Assembly: GCA_900548535.1 (NCBI GenBank)
Contig: URLG01000044.1
Span: forward strand, 1 to 22,372
Length of the DNA: 22,372 bases
Direction: 5' to 3'
From: Candidatus Segatella intestinihominis
GTDB taxonomy: Bacteria > Bacteroidota > Bacteroidia > Bacteroidales > Bacteroidaceae
Positions within the stretch are counted from its first letter, which is position 1. Every line of letters starts with the position of its first letter. Under the pieces are notes generated by a model. It was not told the DNA's origin and did no database searches. It was given only the letters and a program-made list of their open reading frames with translations. The translations under genes were made by a program, and so were the position numbers. Positions 15,501-21,355 of this stretch are shown here, one piece after another.

Positions 15501-15980
15501 CTCGTTGGCATCTTGATCGATGTCAACACGGATAAAGTCGCCATCCCAGTTCTTTACGATGCAGCGGATGTATCGGTTGTTGATTTCCAGTCCCTTCTGG
15601 AAAGGGCGGTTGGTGTGGGGAATGAGCACATTCAGCTCATGGGGTACGTCCACTCCGAATACGGCTGATATGAAGAGGGCGAGTGCTCGGGCATCATACT
15701 TTAGGTCTTCGCTGGATAGTGGCTCTTGTGAGTTGCTGTGTCGGCGCATGGTCTGGATGGCTATCTTGTCGGCTATCTTGATGCCACGAGCCTTGCAGAG
15801 ATAGTCCACCTGTGAGAAGAGGTTACCGAAGGCTTGCTGGGTGTCTCTTACTCCCTCATGGCAACAGAGAATGAGCGTATCGTGCATCATCTTGTTGCGA
15901 GTCTTTGGCTCCAAGTCGGGCAGCATCAATAGTTCCTTTACTCTCTGGAAGAGTTCTGCTGCGGATATATTTTGATTCAT
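12534..15980 (-). CDS. Dna2-like nuclease-helicase (PD-(D/E)XK plus superfamily 1 helicase)
   Basis: A 1148-residue protein. The N-terminal half holds a PD-(D/E)XK nuclease of the Cas4/AddB/Dna2 type: QGRVDLM with Asp355, VEQKSG with Glu366 and Lys368, and the QxxxY motif VQLLLYY (Gln395, Tyr399). The C-terminal half is an Upf1/Dna2-type SF1 helicase: Walker A GPPGTGKT (717-724), Walker B IIDESS (Asp834, Glu835), motif III IGDYKQLPAV, and near the end VERYQGSQRD and NVAITRARK (motifs V and VI). The likely role is 5' end or flap processing in DNA repair. The three-cysteine cluster after the nuclease that binds 4Fe-4S in Cas4 and Dna2 is not evident. It stands alone, with no CRISPR or defence genes beside it. 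The start ATG at 15980 fits a promoter box at 16029. Confidence 0.88.
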   Translation of the reverse strand: MNQNISAAELFQRVKELLMLPDLEPKTRNKMMHDTLILCCHEGVRDTQQAFGNLFSQVDYLCKARGIKIADKIAIQTMRRHSNSQEPLSSEDLKYDARALALFISAVFGVDVPHELNVLIPHTNRPFQKGLEINNRYIRCIVKNWDGDFIRVDIDQDANEEEYLVQLKDDDNHIDHTYLCEIMREGMQLNLLDCQVRQPIITPRLIVVEPDYLVDISSIAACFTTYGHHPLLYLLNLMKPRANTQATLLGNFAGAALDDIINCHGKYQVNETVKSNFREKALEFCTCPYFDGKKFYTDANLQAFNLQQVVDILFPRTASQAQMNGMRGEGIYDRKKAILEPSFVCEALGIQGRVDLMTTDCKLLVEQKSGRNMNIETHQVDPDYHSYQLEPHYVQLLLYYGVLQHNFKLNNNAVNIRLLYSKYQPQNGLMVVAYYQKLFREAIEYRNQLVAASFEIAREGFEHALDEFTPDVLNVAGAQDFFYNKYLKPRLAAITDPLHTLSPLEEAYFCRMMTFVLREQMISKVGAQEGTNTSSSDLWTMPLAEKKDAGNIYTDLHIIKKEMSGEGAGYDTITLSVPDQGKDFLPNFRIGDMVYLYTYKLKEEPDVRKAILHKGVLQEIHSHEIVVHLNDGQQNADIFEMNLPYAIEHGTTDASTGGSIRNLHQFICAPKEKRDLLLGQRPPRRDTSLTLTKHYDDVLDDIILRAKQAQDYFLLVGPPGTGKTSRALKFMVEEALNDRTNSSILLMSYTNRAVDEICEMLVDSGIPFLRLGSEYSCDERFRPYLIEKTIKNCPKLEAIKQYIIGTRVIVGTTSMMTSKPFIFNLKHFKLAIIDESSQILEPNLVGLLSAVDKFILIGDYKQLPAVVQQSEKDSAIPTINDRQPGAVIDMSILQDICLTNCRNSLFDRLIHWEDHEERTDFIGILRRQGRMHPDIAEFPNKMFYQREQLEPVPCPHQLETELSYTLPSEDALDDMLKEHRMLFLPSAFCKEPNVSDKINANEADIVVDMLRRIHRFYGDRFDCQKTVGVIVPYRNQIAMVRKGIEKLGIPELEKISIDTVERYQGSQRDVIIYSFTIQNIWQLDFLAGNSFVEDGTIIDRKLNVAITRARKQMIMTGNPEILCNNQIFNELMLYVKGKGGCFNKNNSF

Positions 15981-16028
15981 TTGATGAAATTACAATATGT
16001 TACTAGAAATCTAGATGGTTGATATATG

Positions 16029-16036
16029 CAAAATTA
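16029..16036 (-). promoter_or_regulatory. -7 box for the nuclease-helicase gene
   Basis: On minus TAATTTTG, an exact TAnnTTTG, about 49 bases before the ATG. No good TTTG lies 19-21 bases upstream, so the promoter is only half supported. Confidence 0.4.
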
Positions 16037-16085
16037 CAAAAATTATGAATACTCTTATAATAAATACATTTATAATTATGGATAA

Positions 16086-16130
16086 TTAACGAGACAATGG
16101 GATTAATAAATGTCTCATTAAGTATTTTTT
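16086..16130. promoter_or_regulatory. Dyad between helicase and guaD (operator or terminator)
   Basis: TTAACGAGACA (16086-16096) and TGTCTCATTAA (16111-16121) form an 11-base inverted repeat with one mismatch and a 14-base spacer, followed by TTTTTT (16125-16130). It lies 20 bases upstream of the guaD -33 box. It could be a dimer binding site; as a terminator it would have no obvious plus-strand gene to end. Confidence 0.4.
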
Positions 16131-16141
16131 GTGTTAAAATA

Positions 16142-16172
16142 CTTGCTGTTTCAATTCTTTTTTGTAATTTTG
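16142..16172 (+). promoter_or_regulatory. Promoter of guaD
   Basis: CTTG (16142-16145, 3 of 4), a 19-base spacer, then TAATTTTG (16165-16172), an exact -7 box. The predicted leader is about 70 bases. Confidence 0.65.
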
Positions 16173-16247
16173 CAATCTCCTTTCACCTTGGTAATATGTA
16201 TGTGATTATCAGTATAATATGGTGAAGGCAACTAAAAGATTAAGATT

Positions 16248-16715
16248 ATGACAAAAGAAGATTTGATGCGTAGAGCCATTGCGCTCTCTGAGAATAGTGT
16301 GAAGAATGGCGGTGGTCCTTTTGGTGCTGTCATCGCCAAGGACGGTATCATCGTAGCTGAGGCTTCCAATAGCGTGACCATCGACAATGACCCTACGGCT
16401 CATGCTGAGGTGAATGCCATCCGTCAGGCTACCCGTGCCCTGAAGACATTCAATCTGGAGGGTTGCGAGATCTATACCTCTTGCGAACCATGCCCTATGT
16501 GTCTCGGTGCCATCTACTGGGCTCACTTAGACCGTATCTATTATGCCAACGACCGTAAGGATGCGGCTAAGATAGGCTTCGACGATGAGTTTATCTACGA
16601 GGAGATAGGCAGAAAGATAGAGGACCGCCATCGCCCAATGATTGCCTTGTTGAGAGATGAGGCCCTCGGGGCTTTCCGTATGTGGGTAGAGAATACGAAT
16701 AAAACAGAATATTAA
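16248..16715 (+). CDS. guaD: Guanine deaminase (cytidine deaminase fold)
   Basis: A 155-residue zinc deaminase converting guanine to xanthine and ammonia. Zinc ligands and general base are His52 and Glu54 in TAHAEV and Cys82 and Cys85 in EPCPMC. It matches the small Bacillus GuaD type rather than TadA: the same length, GGPFGAVI near the start, DPTAHAEV, LYTSCEPCPMCLGAIYWA-like core, GFDDEFIYEEI with the substrate-contacting acidic pair near residue 113, and a C-terminal EY that reaches the partner subunit in the domain-swapped dimer. A second permease/xpt transcription unit nearby supports a purine role. A related nucleoside deaminase activity cannot be ruled out. Confidence 0.88.
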   Translation: MTKEDLMRRAIALSENSVKNGGGPFGAVIAKDGIIVAEASNSVTIDNDPTAHAEVNAIRQATRALKTFNLEGCEIYTSCEPCPMCLGAIYWAHLDRIYYANDRKDAAKIGFDDEFIYEEIGRKIEDRHRPMIALLRDEALGAFRMWVENTNKTEY

Positions 16716-16785
16716 GTGAAGAGCGAAGAGTGAAGAATTCAATAGTCTATAAGGCACATGAATTCTTCACTCTTCGTTCTTCACT
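16715..16785. repeat. 27-bp inverted repeat built of GTGAAGA 7-mers
   Basis: Arms at 16715-16741 and 16759-16785 are complementary over 27 bp with a single G-U type difference, around a 17-base loop. Each arm is itself made of near-identical 7-mers (GTGAAGA, GCGAAGA, GTGAAGA) followed by the EcoRI-like hexamer GAATTC. It begins on the last base of the guaD stop and ends one base before the stop codon of the convergent gene. It may act as a terminator for both, but neither side has a clear T run. Similar GTGAAGA-rich spacers are, from memory, common in Prevotella and Bacteroides. Confidence 0.8.
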
Positions 16786-16786
16786 C

Positions 16787-17776
16787 CTATTGTCCTCCCA
16801 ATCTTTCGAAGAAGGTGATGGTCTCTTCGAAGGTCTTGAATTCATCACTTCCGTATTCGATGCTCGTTCCCATGAAGCCCTCTGCAGGCTGTGGGTCAAT
16901 GAAATAATCACCATAGAGCAGTTGCTTCTGGTTGGTGAATATCACGTGGTCGTAGGCTGGGGCGGAGAGATATTCCTCTACCCATGCCTGCACCTCTGCC
17001 ATATACGCATGGTTGTTGGTAGGGGCAGGGGCCACGATGTATACGTTGTAATGTTCTATGAGCATCTCGTAAGCCTTGTGCATCGAGCTGGTAGCCTTCA
17101 TGTAGCTATCGTGCAGGGCATCGAAGGCTAGATATACGATAGGGCGCTCCTTGCCATTCTGCTTGTCGTCTATCCAGCGGATGATAGGGCAGAGGTAATG
17201 GAATGCCACCTTGTCGATGAGGCGGTGCTCGCCATGGAATCGGATGGCTTGTGGGTAATGCTCATGGAAGATGTCGAAGGTATGTACCACGGGGTCTTTG
17301 TCGCCAAAGAGACCATATATGCGCTGTTGCTCCTCTGGTGTGATGTCCTGGAAACACAGGGTGGTGATGTCCTTGTATTCCTTGATGAGACCTTTGGTAA
17401 CCATCAGCTCGTTTACGCCATCCTTACGAGGATTCTGGAATTCCTGCTTGCCCGTCATGCTGCTCATGGTGTTGCCCATCTCGAAGGCTGGGTTTACGAG
17501 GATACGGTCGGTGCCCTTGAGCATCTCGGTGTACATACCGCCCATGGAAGTACCGATGATAAGGTCGGGCTTCTCCGTTTCCTGCATTTTCTTGAGCATC
17601 TCTACGGCTTCCTCTGGATGTACAGGGATGTCCTCGGCTATTAGTGTAGCGTTAGGCATCAGTTCCTGCAACATCTTCACGGTTCCGCTCTGTCCTGAGG
17701 ATAGGAATCCGTGAACATACATGATTTTCTTGCCCGACATCAGGTCGGGGAATTGTTTGATATATGGATTCTCCAT
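16787..17776 (-). CDS. YqiA-like alpha/beta hydrolase fused to a degraded HAD 5'-nucleotidase domain
   Basis: A 329-residue cytosolic protein with two parts. Residues 16-195 are a YqiA/UPF0227-like alpha/beta hydrolase: YVHGFLSSG near 20, the nucleophile elbow GTSMGG (Ser77), FGDKDPV (Asp159 or Asp161) and HGEHRL (His184), a complete triad. Residues 211-329 align with 5'(3')-deoxyribonucleotidase-like HAD proteins, including VEEYL, VIFTNQKQLLYGDYFID and a closing FERL. The HAD nucleophile Asp is replaced by Ala217 (YLAFDAL for the usual YLDMDGV), motif II Ser/Thr by Ala249, and the acidic pair IDD by IDP (294-295); Lys284 is kept. It probably acts as an esterase with a binding or structural HAD domain. 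ATG 17776 is preferred to the in-frame TTG at 17806, which sits in the promoter. Confidence 0.78.
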   Translation of the reverse strand: MENPYIKQFPDLMSGKKIMYVHGFLSSGQSGTVKMLQELMPNATLIAEDIPVHPEEAVEMLKKMQETEKPDLIIGTSMGGMYTEMLKGTDRILVNPAFEMGNTMSSMTGKQEFQNPRKDGVNELMVTKGLIKEYKDITTLCFQDITPEEQQRIYGLFGDKDPVVHTFDIFHEHYPQAIRFHGEHRLIDKVAFHYLCPIIRWIDDKQNGKERPIVYLAFDALHDSYMKATSSMHKAYEMLIEHYNVYIVAPAPTNNHAYMAEVQAWVEEYLSAPAYDHVIFTNQKQLLYGDYFIDPQPAEGFMGTSIEYGSDEFKTFEETITFFERLGGQ

Positions 17777-17803
17777 TGTTTCTTTTCTTTTATTAATGCG
17801 ATG

Positions 17804-17834
17804 CAAAATTACATCTTTTTGTGGATATAAGAAA
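17804..17834 (-). promoter_or_regulatory. Promoter of the hydrolase-HAD gene
   Basis: On minus, TTTC (17834-17831, 3 of 4), a 19-base spacer, then TAATTTTG (17811-17804). It overlaps the alternative TTG start and so supports ATG 17776. Confidence 0.65.
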
Positions 17835-17882
17835 ATAATAGCTTACGTTTTTGCCTAAGATAACAAGTTTTTCATCAGTTTA

Positions 17883-17914
17883 TGAGATTATCTCAGATTT
17901 TATTTGTACTTTTG
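17883..17914 (+). promoter_or_regulatory. Promoter and overlapping palindrome of the xanthine permease gene
   Basis: TACTTTTG (17907-17914) is an exact -7 box. The region where the -33 box should be holds the palindrome TGAGA-TTA-TCTCA (17883-17895) instead of a clear TTTG. A protein bound there would cover the promoter, so it is a candidate operator. The half-site ATGAGA also occurs in the dyad upstream of guaD. Confidence 0.55.
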
Positions 17915-17957
17915 CCGAAAGATTTTAGAAATTCTATATTATTTTTACATATTTAAA

Positions 17958-19271
17958 ATGGAACAGTCAATAGAAAATCTCTACAAATTGGACGGAAGGG
18001 TGCCCGTCGGTAAAGCACTCCCATTTGGTCTGCAACATGTGCTAGCTATGTTTGTCAGCAACATCGCACCAATCATGATTCTTGCTGGGGCGGTTGGGCT
18101 TGACAGCTCCGTCAGTGCCGTGCTCATCCAAAACTGTATGGTCATAGCCGGTATCGGTACCTTGGTGCAGCTTTACCCTGTGTGGCGCATCGGTTCTCGC
18201 CTGCCTATCGTGATGGGTATCTCCTTCACTTTCCTCTCGCTTGCCATCAGCATCGCTGCCGCTCACGGCATGGGTACCTTGATGGGGGCTGTCATCATCG
18301 GCGGTCTTGTGGAGGGTACGCTTGGACTTTTTGCCAAGTATTGGATCAAACTCATCCCTCATGTGGTGGCTGCCACCGTGGTTACTGCCATCGGATTCTC
18401 GCTCCTTCCTATCGGTGCCAACTCCTTTGCTGGAGGTCAGGGCGCAGCCGACTTTGGTAGCATGAACAACTGGATTGTGGGCTCTGTTACCTTGCTAGCT
18501 TGTCTTCTTTGTCAGATTTTCGCGAAGGGATTCCTTCGTTCTCTCTCCGTGCTCGTAGGTTTGATAGTGGGTTATGTGCTCGCTTGCTTCATGGGAATGA
18601 TTGACTTTAGTGGCCTCTCCAATCTTTCCGTTATCGCTTTGCCACAGTTCTTGCCTTTTACTCCAGAATTTAATGTGGGTGCCATCTTCTCGGTCATCGC
18701 CGTCTATTTGGTATCTGCCACCGAGACTATCGGTGATACATCTGCGCTCTGCAATGGTGCGCTGAAGCGCGATCCTGAGACCAAGGAGATGGGATCGGCT
18801 GTATGCTGCGATGGTTTCGTTAGTTCGGTATCAGGTCTCTTTGGTTGTACTCCTATCACTTCGTTTAGTCAGAATGTGGGCTTGGCTGCCATGTCGGGCG
18901 TGGTGAATCGCTTTACCATCGCCATGGGTGCCATCATCATGATTATTGGTGGTATCTTCCCAGCCATCGGTTTTGTGCTTACTACCATACCTCAGGCAGT
19001 GCTCGGCGGTTGTACCATCATGATGTTTGGTAGCATCCTCTTCGCTGGTTTCGGCATGATGGCTCGTAGCGGTTTCTCACAGCGCAACATGGTTATCGTG
19101 AGTCTCTCGCTCAGTGTGGGTCTCGGCTTTACCCAGGCTACGGGTATGTTCGACATCTTCCCAGAGATTGTTCGCACGGTATTCGCTGACAACTGCGTGG
19201 CAGTGGTATTCTTGCTCGCTGTCATCCTGAACCTCGTATTGCCAAAGAGTTTGGAAAATAAAACAAAATAA
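17958..19271 (+). CDS. pbuX: Xanthine permease, NCS2 family
   Basis: A 437-residue inner-membrane protein with about 12-14 hydrophobic segments. It belongs to the NCS2 (nucleobase-ascorbate) family and would import xanthine by proton symport. Hallmarks are LPFGLQHVLAMF at the start, SATETIGDTSAL with the substrate-binding Glu of this family, and TPITSFSQNVGLAAMSGVVNRF, the NCS2 signature in the form usual for xanthine rather than uracil carriers. The immediate downstream xpt supports xanthine as substrate. ATG 17958 gives a normal N-terminus; the frame extends to a TTG at 17904, which overlaps the -7 box. The gap to xpt is 21 bases. Confidence 0.9.
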   Translation: MEQSIENLYKLDGRVPVGKALPFGLQHVLAMFVSNIAPIMILAGAVGLDSSVSAVLIQNCMVIAGIGTLVQLYPVWRIGSRLPIVMGISFTFLSLAISIAAAHGMGTLMGAVIIGGLVEGTLGLFAKYWIKLIPHVVAATVVTAIGFSLLPIGANSFAGGQGAADFGSMNNWIVGSVTLLACLLCQIFAKGFLRSLSVLVGLIVGYVLACFMGMIDFSGLSNLSVIALPQFLPFTPEFNVGAIFSVIAVYLVSATETIGDTSALCNGALKRDPETKEMGSAVCCDGFVSSVSGLFGCTPITSFSQNVGLAAMSGVVNRFTIAMGAIIMIIGGIFPAIGFVLTTIPQAVLGGCTIMMFGSILFAGFGMMARSGFSQRNMVIVSLSLSVGLGFTQATGMFDIFPEIVRTVFADNCVAVVFLLAVILNLVLPKSLENKTK

Positions 19272-19292
19272 ACTATAATAATTCAAGTCAAA

Positions 19293-19859
19293 ATGGATTT
19301 ATTGAAAGAAAGAATTATGAAGGAAGGCAGATGCTTTCCTGGTGGTATCCTTAAGGTGGATAGCTTTGTAAATCATCAGATGGACCCTATCTTGATGATG
19401 GATTTGGCGAAGGAGTTCGTACGCCTCTTCAAGGACATCAAGTACAACAAGATTGTTACCATCGAGGCTTCGGGTATCGCCCCTGCCATCATGGTGGGCT
19501 ATTTGACCAATCTGCCTGTGGTCTTCGTGAAGAAAAAGCAGCCTAAGACGATGGAGGGTATGATTACATCGGTGGTTCACTCTTTTACTAAGGACCGTGA
19601 TTACACCGTTTGCGTGAGCAACAGCTACCTGACTCCTGATGACCACGTCATCTTCATCGACGACTTCCTTGCCAATGGCAATGCCTCTAAGGGCGTGATG
19701 GATCTCTGCGAGCAGGCTGGTGCCAAGATAGAGGCGATGGGCTTTATCATAGAGAAGGCATTTCAGCACGGTGGCGATTTCCTGCGTGAGCAAGGTATGC
19801 GCTATGAGGCTCTTGCCACAGTGGAGAGCCTGGATGATTGCAAGATTGTCTTGAAGTAA
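19293..19859 (+). CDS. xpt: Xanthine phosphoribosyltransferase
   Basis: A 188-residue cytosolic enzyme that joins xanthine and PRPP to give XMP, feeding GMP synthesis. The family traits are LKVDSFVNHQMDP near residue 20, the IVTIEASGIAPA loop near 54-65, KKKQPKTM, and the PRPP-binding motif VIFIDDFLANGNA near 118-130. The sequence tracks the Bacillus Xpt over its whole length. It is the second gene of a pbuX-xpt operon; in Bacillus the same two genes are also paired, in the opposite order. A strong terminator follows. Confidence 0.95.
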   Translation: MDLLKERIMKEGRCFPGGILKVDSFVNHQMDPILMMDLAKEFVRLFKDIKYNKIVTIEASGIAPAIMVGYLTNLPVVFVKKKQPKTMEGMITSVVHSFTKDRDYTVCVSNSYLTPDDHVIFIDDFLANGNASKGVMDLCEQAGAKIEAMGFIIEKAFQHGGDFLREQGMRYEALATVESLDDCKIVLK

Positions 19860-19883
19860 ATACACATTATTATATATAGCAAT

Positions 19884-19917
19884 AAAAAAGCCGCTCAATC
19901 ATTTGAGCGGCTTTTTA
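19884..19917. terminator. Bidirectional terminator between xpt and the SGNH gene
   Basis: AAAAAGCCGCTCAA (19885-19898) pairs perfectly with TTGAGCGGCTTTTT (19903-19916) around TCAT. T runs exist on both strands, so it can end both xpt and the convergent esterase gene. Confidence 0.95.
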
Positions 19918-19944
19918 TGTCTATAAGCTATTAACTATAAATTC

Positions 19945-21138
19945 TTATTTTACTATCTCGGCAGCGTAAGTTCCCATCACCTTGTATCCCGTAGGGTTAG
20001 GGTGAAGCCAATCGCTGCTGGCATATTCTCGCTTCATCTTCCTGTCATCTTGTGGGTCTTGCAGGAGCTTGGCAAAGTCTAGGATGCCATCCACATTCTT
20101 GGCTTGGCTGCGTATCCAGTCGTTTACGTAGAGGCGGGCAGCCTCATGGAAGTGGGTGTAATAGCCTGCTCCCTTGAAGGGAGTGATGGTGCCCAAGTAA
20201 ACCTTCATCTTTCTAGCCTTGGCTTTCTTTATCATGCCCTGTATGCTCTCAATGATTTGTCGGGCCACGGTCTCGCTGCTGCCGCTCTTGGCTGCGCCGA
20301 TGTCGTTGACGCCCTCAAAGATAATCACCTTCTTAACGCCGCTCTGTCCCAGGATGTCTCGGTCGAATCGTTCTTTGGCTAGGGCTCCAAATCCGCCAAG
20401 TACGGTTACTCGGTTGTTGCCGATGCCCAGGTTCAGCACGCCTTGGTTGGTAATCTTGTGTTTCAGTTGGAGCATCTCTGACATTACGTCGGGCCAGCGG
20501 TTCTGGGCATTGTCGGTGGAGCATTTACCATCGGTGATCGAGTTGCCCATGATGGCGATGGCACTCATGTTGGTCTTCATCGTGTATACGTCGATGCCGC
20601 TGATGTTGTACCAGTGGTTCTCTCGGAATGCCTTGGCAAAGGAGGAGTGGGCATTGGTTACGCCCTTCATGATGTAAGAGGTGGTGCGAGATCCCATGTG
20701 TACGGTGGGTACATCGGGGGCAGAGGTGTAATTGATGGTGATGGCTACTCGCTCCAGGTTCTTGAGGGGGAACTTGAGGGCATCGCTCACCAGTTGTTTG
20801 CCTGCAGGTATGGTAGCCTTGTAGCTATTGCCAAACTTGAAGTATTGTGCCGATTTAGCGTCTATATCCGATGAGTCCTTGGCATGGGCAATGTATACGG
20901 AGCGAATCTCCACGGGTTGCATGGAGTAGATATTGCTCAGTTTGAGTCGAATCACGTCTCCGCCCACGGATACCTTCACCACTTGTCGCACGGAGCGATT
21001 GGTCATATTGTTGTTATAGGGCATAAAGCTCTTCACCACGGTTTGTGGTGCTGTAGCCCAAGTACCTATCCAAGTCTGTGCTGCCGCCTGCATTGCGATG
21101 GTGCAGCATAGGCATACTAAAGCGATAATCCTTTTCAT
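19945..21138 (-). CDS. Secreted SGNH/GDSL hydrolase (XynE-like esterase)
   Basis: A 397-residue exported protein. The signal peptide MKRIIALVCLCCTIAMQAAA precedes QTWIGTWATAPQ, a typical mature start for XynE-like SGNH hydrolases, a group named after a Prevotella bryantii esterase. Residues about 22-190 form a beta-rich N-terminal domain; the SGNH fold follows. Block I is MGNSITDG with Ser200 (Asn replaces the usual Asp of GDS), the oxyanion Gly is near 238 (NLGIGNN), block III is FEGVNDIG (Asn278), and block V is SDWLHP (Asp376, His379). The catalytic set is complete. It likely removes acyl groups from plant polysaccharides. ATG 21138 has the Shine-Dalgarno AGGAAG; the upstream in-frame extension crosses the promoter and a hairpin. 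Confidence 0.9.
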   Translation of the reverse strand: MKRIIALVCLCCTIAMQAAAQTWIGTWATAPQTVVKSFMPYNNNMTNRSVRQVVKVSVGGDVIRLKLSNIYSMQPVEIRSVYIAHAKDSSDIDAKSAQYFKFGNSYKATIPAGKQLVSDALKFPLKNLERVAITINYTSAPDVPTVHMGSRTTSYIMKGVTNAHSSFAKAFRENHWYNISGIDVYTMKTNMSAIAIMGNSITDGKCSTDNAQNRWPDVMSEMLQLKHKITNQGVLNLGIGNNRVTVLGGFGALAKERFDRDILGQSGVKKVIIFEGVNDIGAAKSGSSETVARQIIESIQGMIKKAKARKMKVYLGTITPFKGAGYYTHFHEAARLYVNDWIRSQAKNVDGILDFAKLLQDPQDDRKMKREYASSDWLHPNPTGYKVMGTYAAEIVK

Positions 21139-21158
21139 CTTTCTTCCTAATTTTAGTG

Positions 21159-21190
21159 CAAAGGTATAGCTTTCTGCTGGAAGGAGCAAA
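21159..21190 (-). promoter_or_regulatory. Promoter of the SGNH hydrolase gene
   Basis: On minus, TTTG (21190-21187), a 20-base spacer, then TACCTTTG (21166-21159): exact consensus, 20 bases before the ATG. Confidence 0.85.
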
Positions 21191-21204
21191 TATCGGGGTA
21201 TAAA

Positions 21205-21267
21205 AAATATAAAAGGTGTGCCCACGGCTGCTCGATGGATGGAGCGGCACGGTGGGCACACCTTTTT
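21205..21267. terminator. Long hairpin, bidirectional terminator
   Basis: Outer arms AAAAGGTGTGCCCAC (21211-21225) and GTGGGCACACCTTTT (21252-21266) pair perfectly over 15 bp. An inner GCTGCTC/GAGCGGC stem with one wobble extends the structure. T runs are present on both strands (TTTTT on plus, TTTTATATTTTTT on minus). On minus it would end the toxin-antitoxin transcript. Confidence 0.85.
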
Positions 21268-21270
21268 GGA

Positions 21271-21348
21271 TTAGCATGATGCTTGATAATATATTTCGTC
21301 CTCGGATTCAGTTTGCTTACAGAAGCCGGCATCTGCAAACAAGCCCAT
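21271..21348 (-). CDS. Possible 25-residue small protein downstream of the PIN gene
   Basis: ATG 21348 to TAA 21271 encodes MGLFADAGFCKQTESEDEI and six more residues, ending in Cys. The start is 7 bases past the original PIN stop, and the stop lies 5 bases before the terminator hairpin, so it would fill the last part of the transcript. There is no clear Shine-Dalgarno and I recognise no family. An overlapping imperfect hairpin (GTTTGC 21311-21316 with GCAAAC 21335-21340) could equally explain the sequence. It may be only a chance open frame. Confidence 0.25.
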   Translation of the reverse strand: MGLFADAGFCKQTESEDEIYYQASC

Positions 21349-21355
21349 AATACAT

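Noticed and set aside
15075..15668. A 197-codon plus-strand frame, plus other long frames opposite the helicase
   Set aside because: They lie fully inside the helicase gene, which shows all nuclease and helicase motifs; the antisense frames have no recognisable motif.
12534..15980. The Cas4-like nuclease domain as evidence for a CRISPR locus
   Set aside because: No repeat-spacer array and no cas1, cas2 or effector genes are present, and the domain is fused to an SF1 helicase as in Dna2.
17777..17806. TTG start for the hydrolase-HAD gene
   Set aside because: The TTG is part of the TAATTTTG promoter box, so it would not be transcribed.
17904..17957. TTG start for the xanthine permease
   Set aside because: It overlaps the TACTTTTG box; ATG 17958 gives a normal NCS2 N-terminus.
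17815..17957. Purine riboswitch before the xanthine permease, as in Bacillus xpt-pbuX
   Set aside because: I find neither the conserved three-way junction sequences nor a downstream expression-platform hairpin.
21139..21261. In-frame extension of the SGNH hydrolase
   Set aside because: It crosses an exact promoter and half of a long hairpin; the signal peptide begins at ATG 21138.
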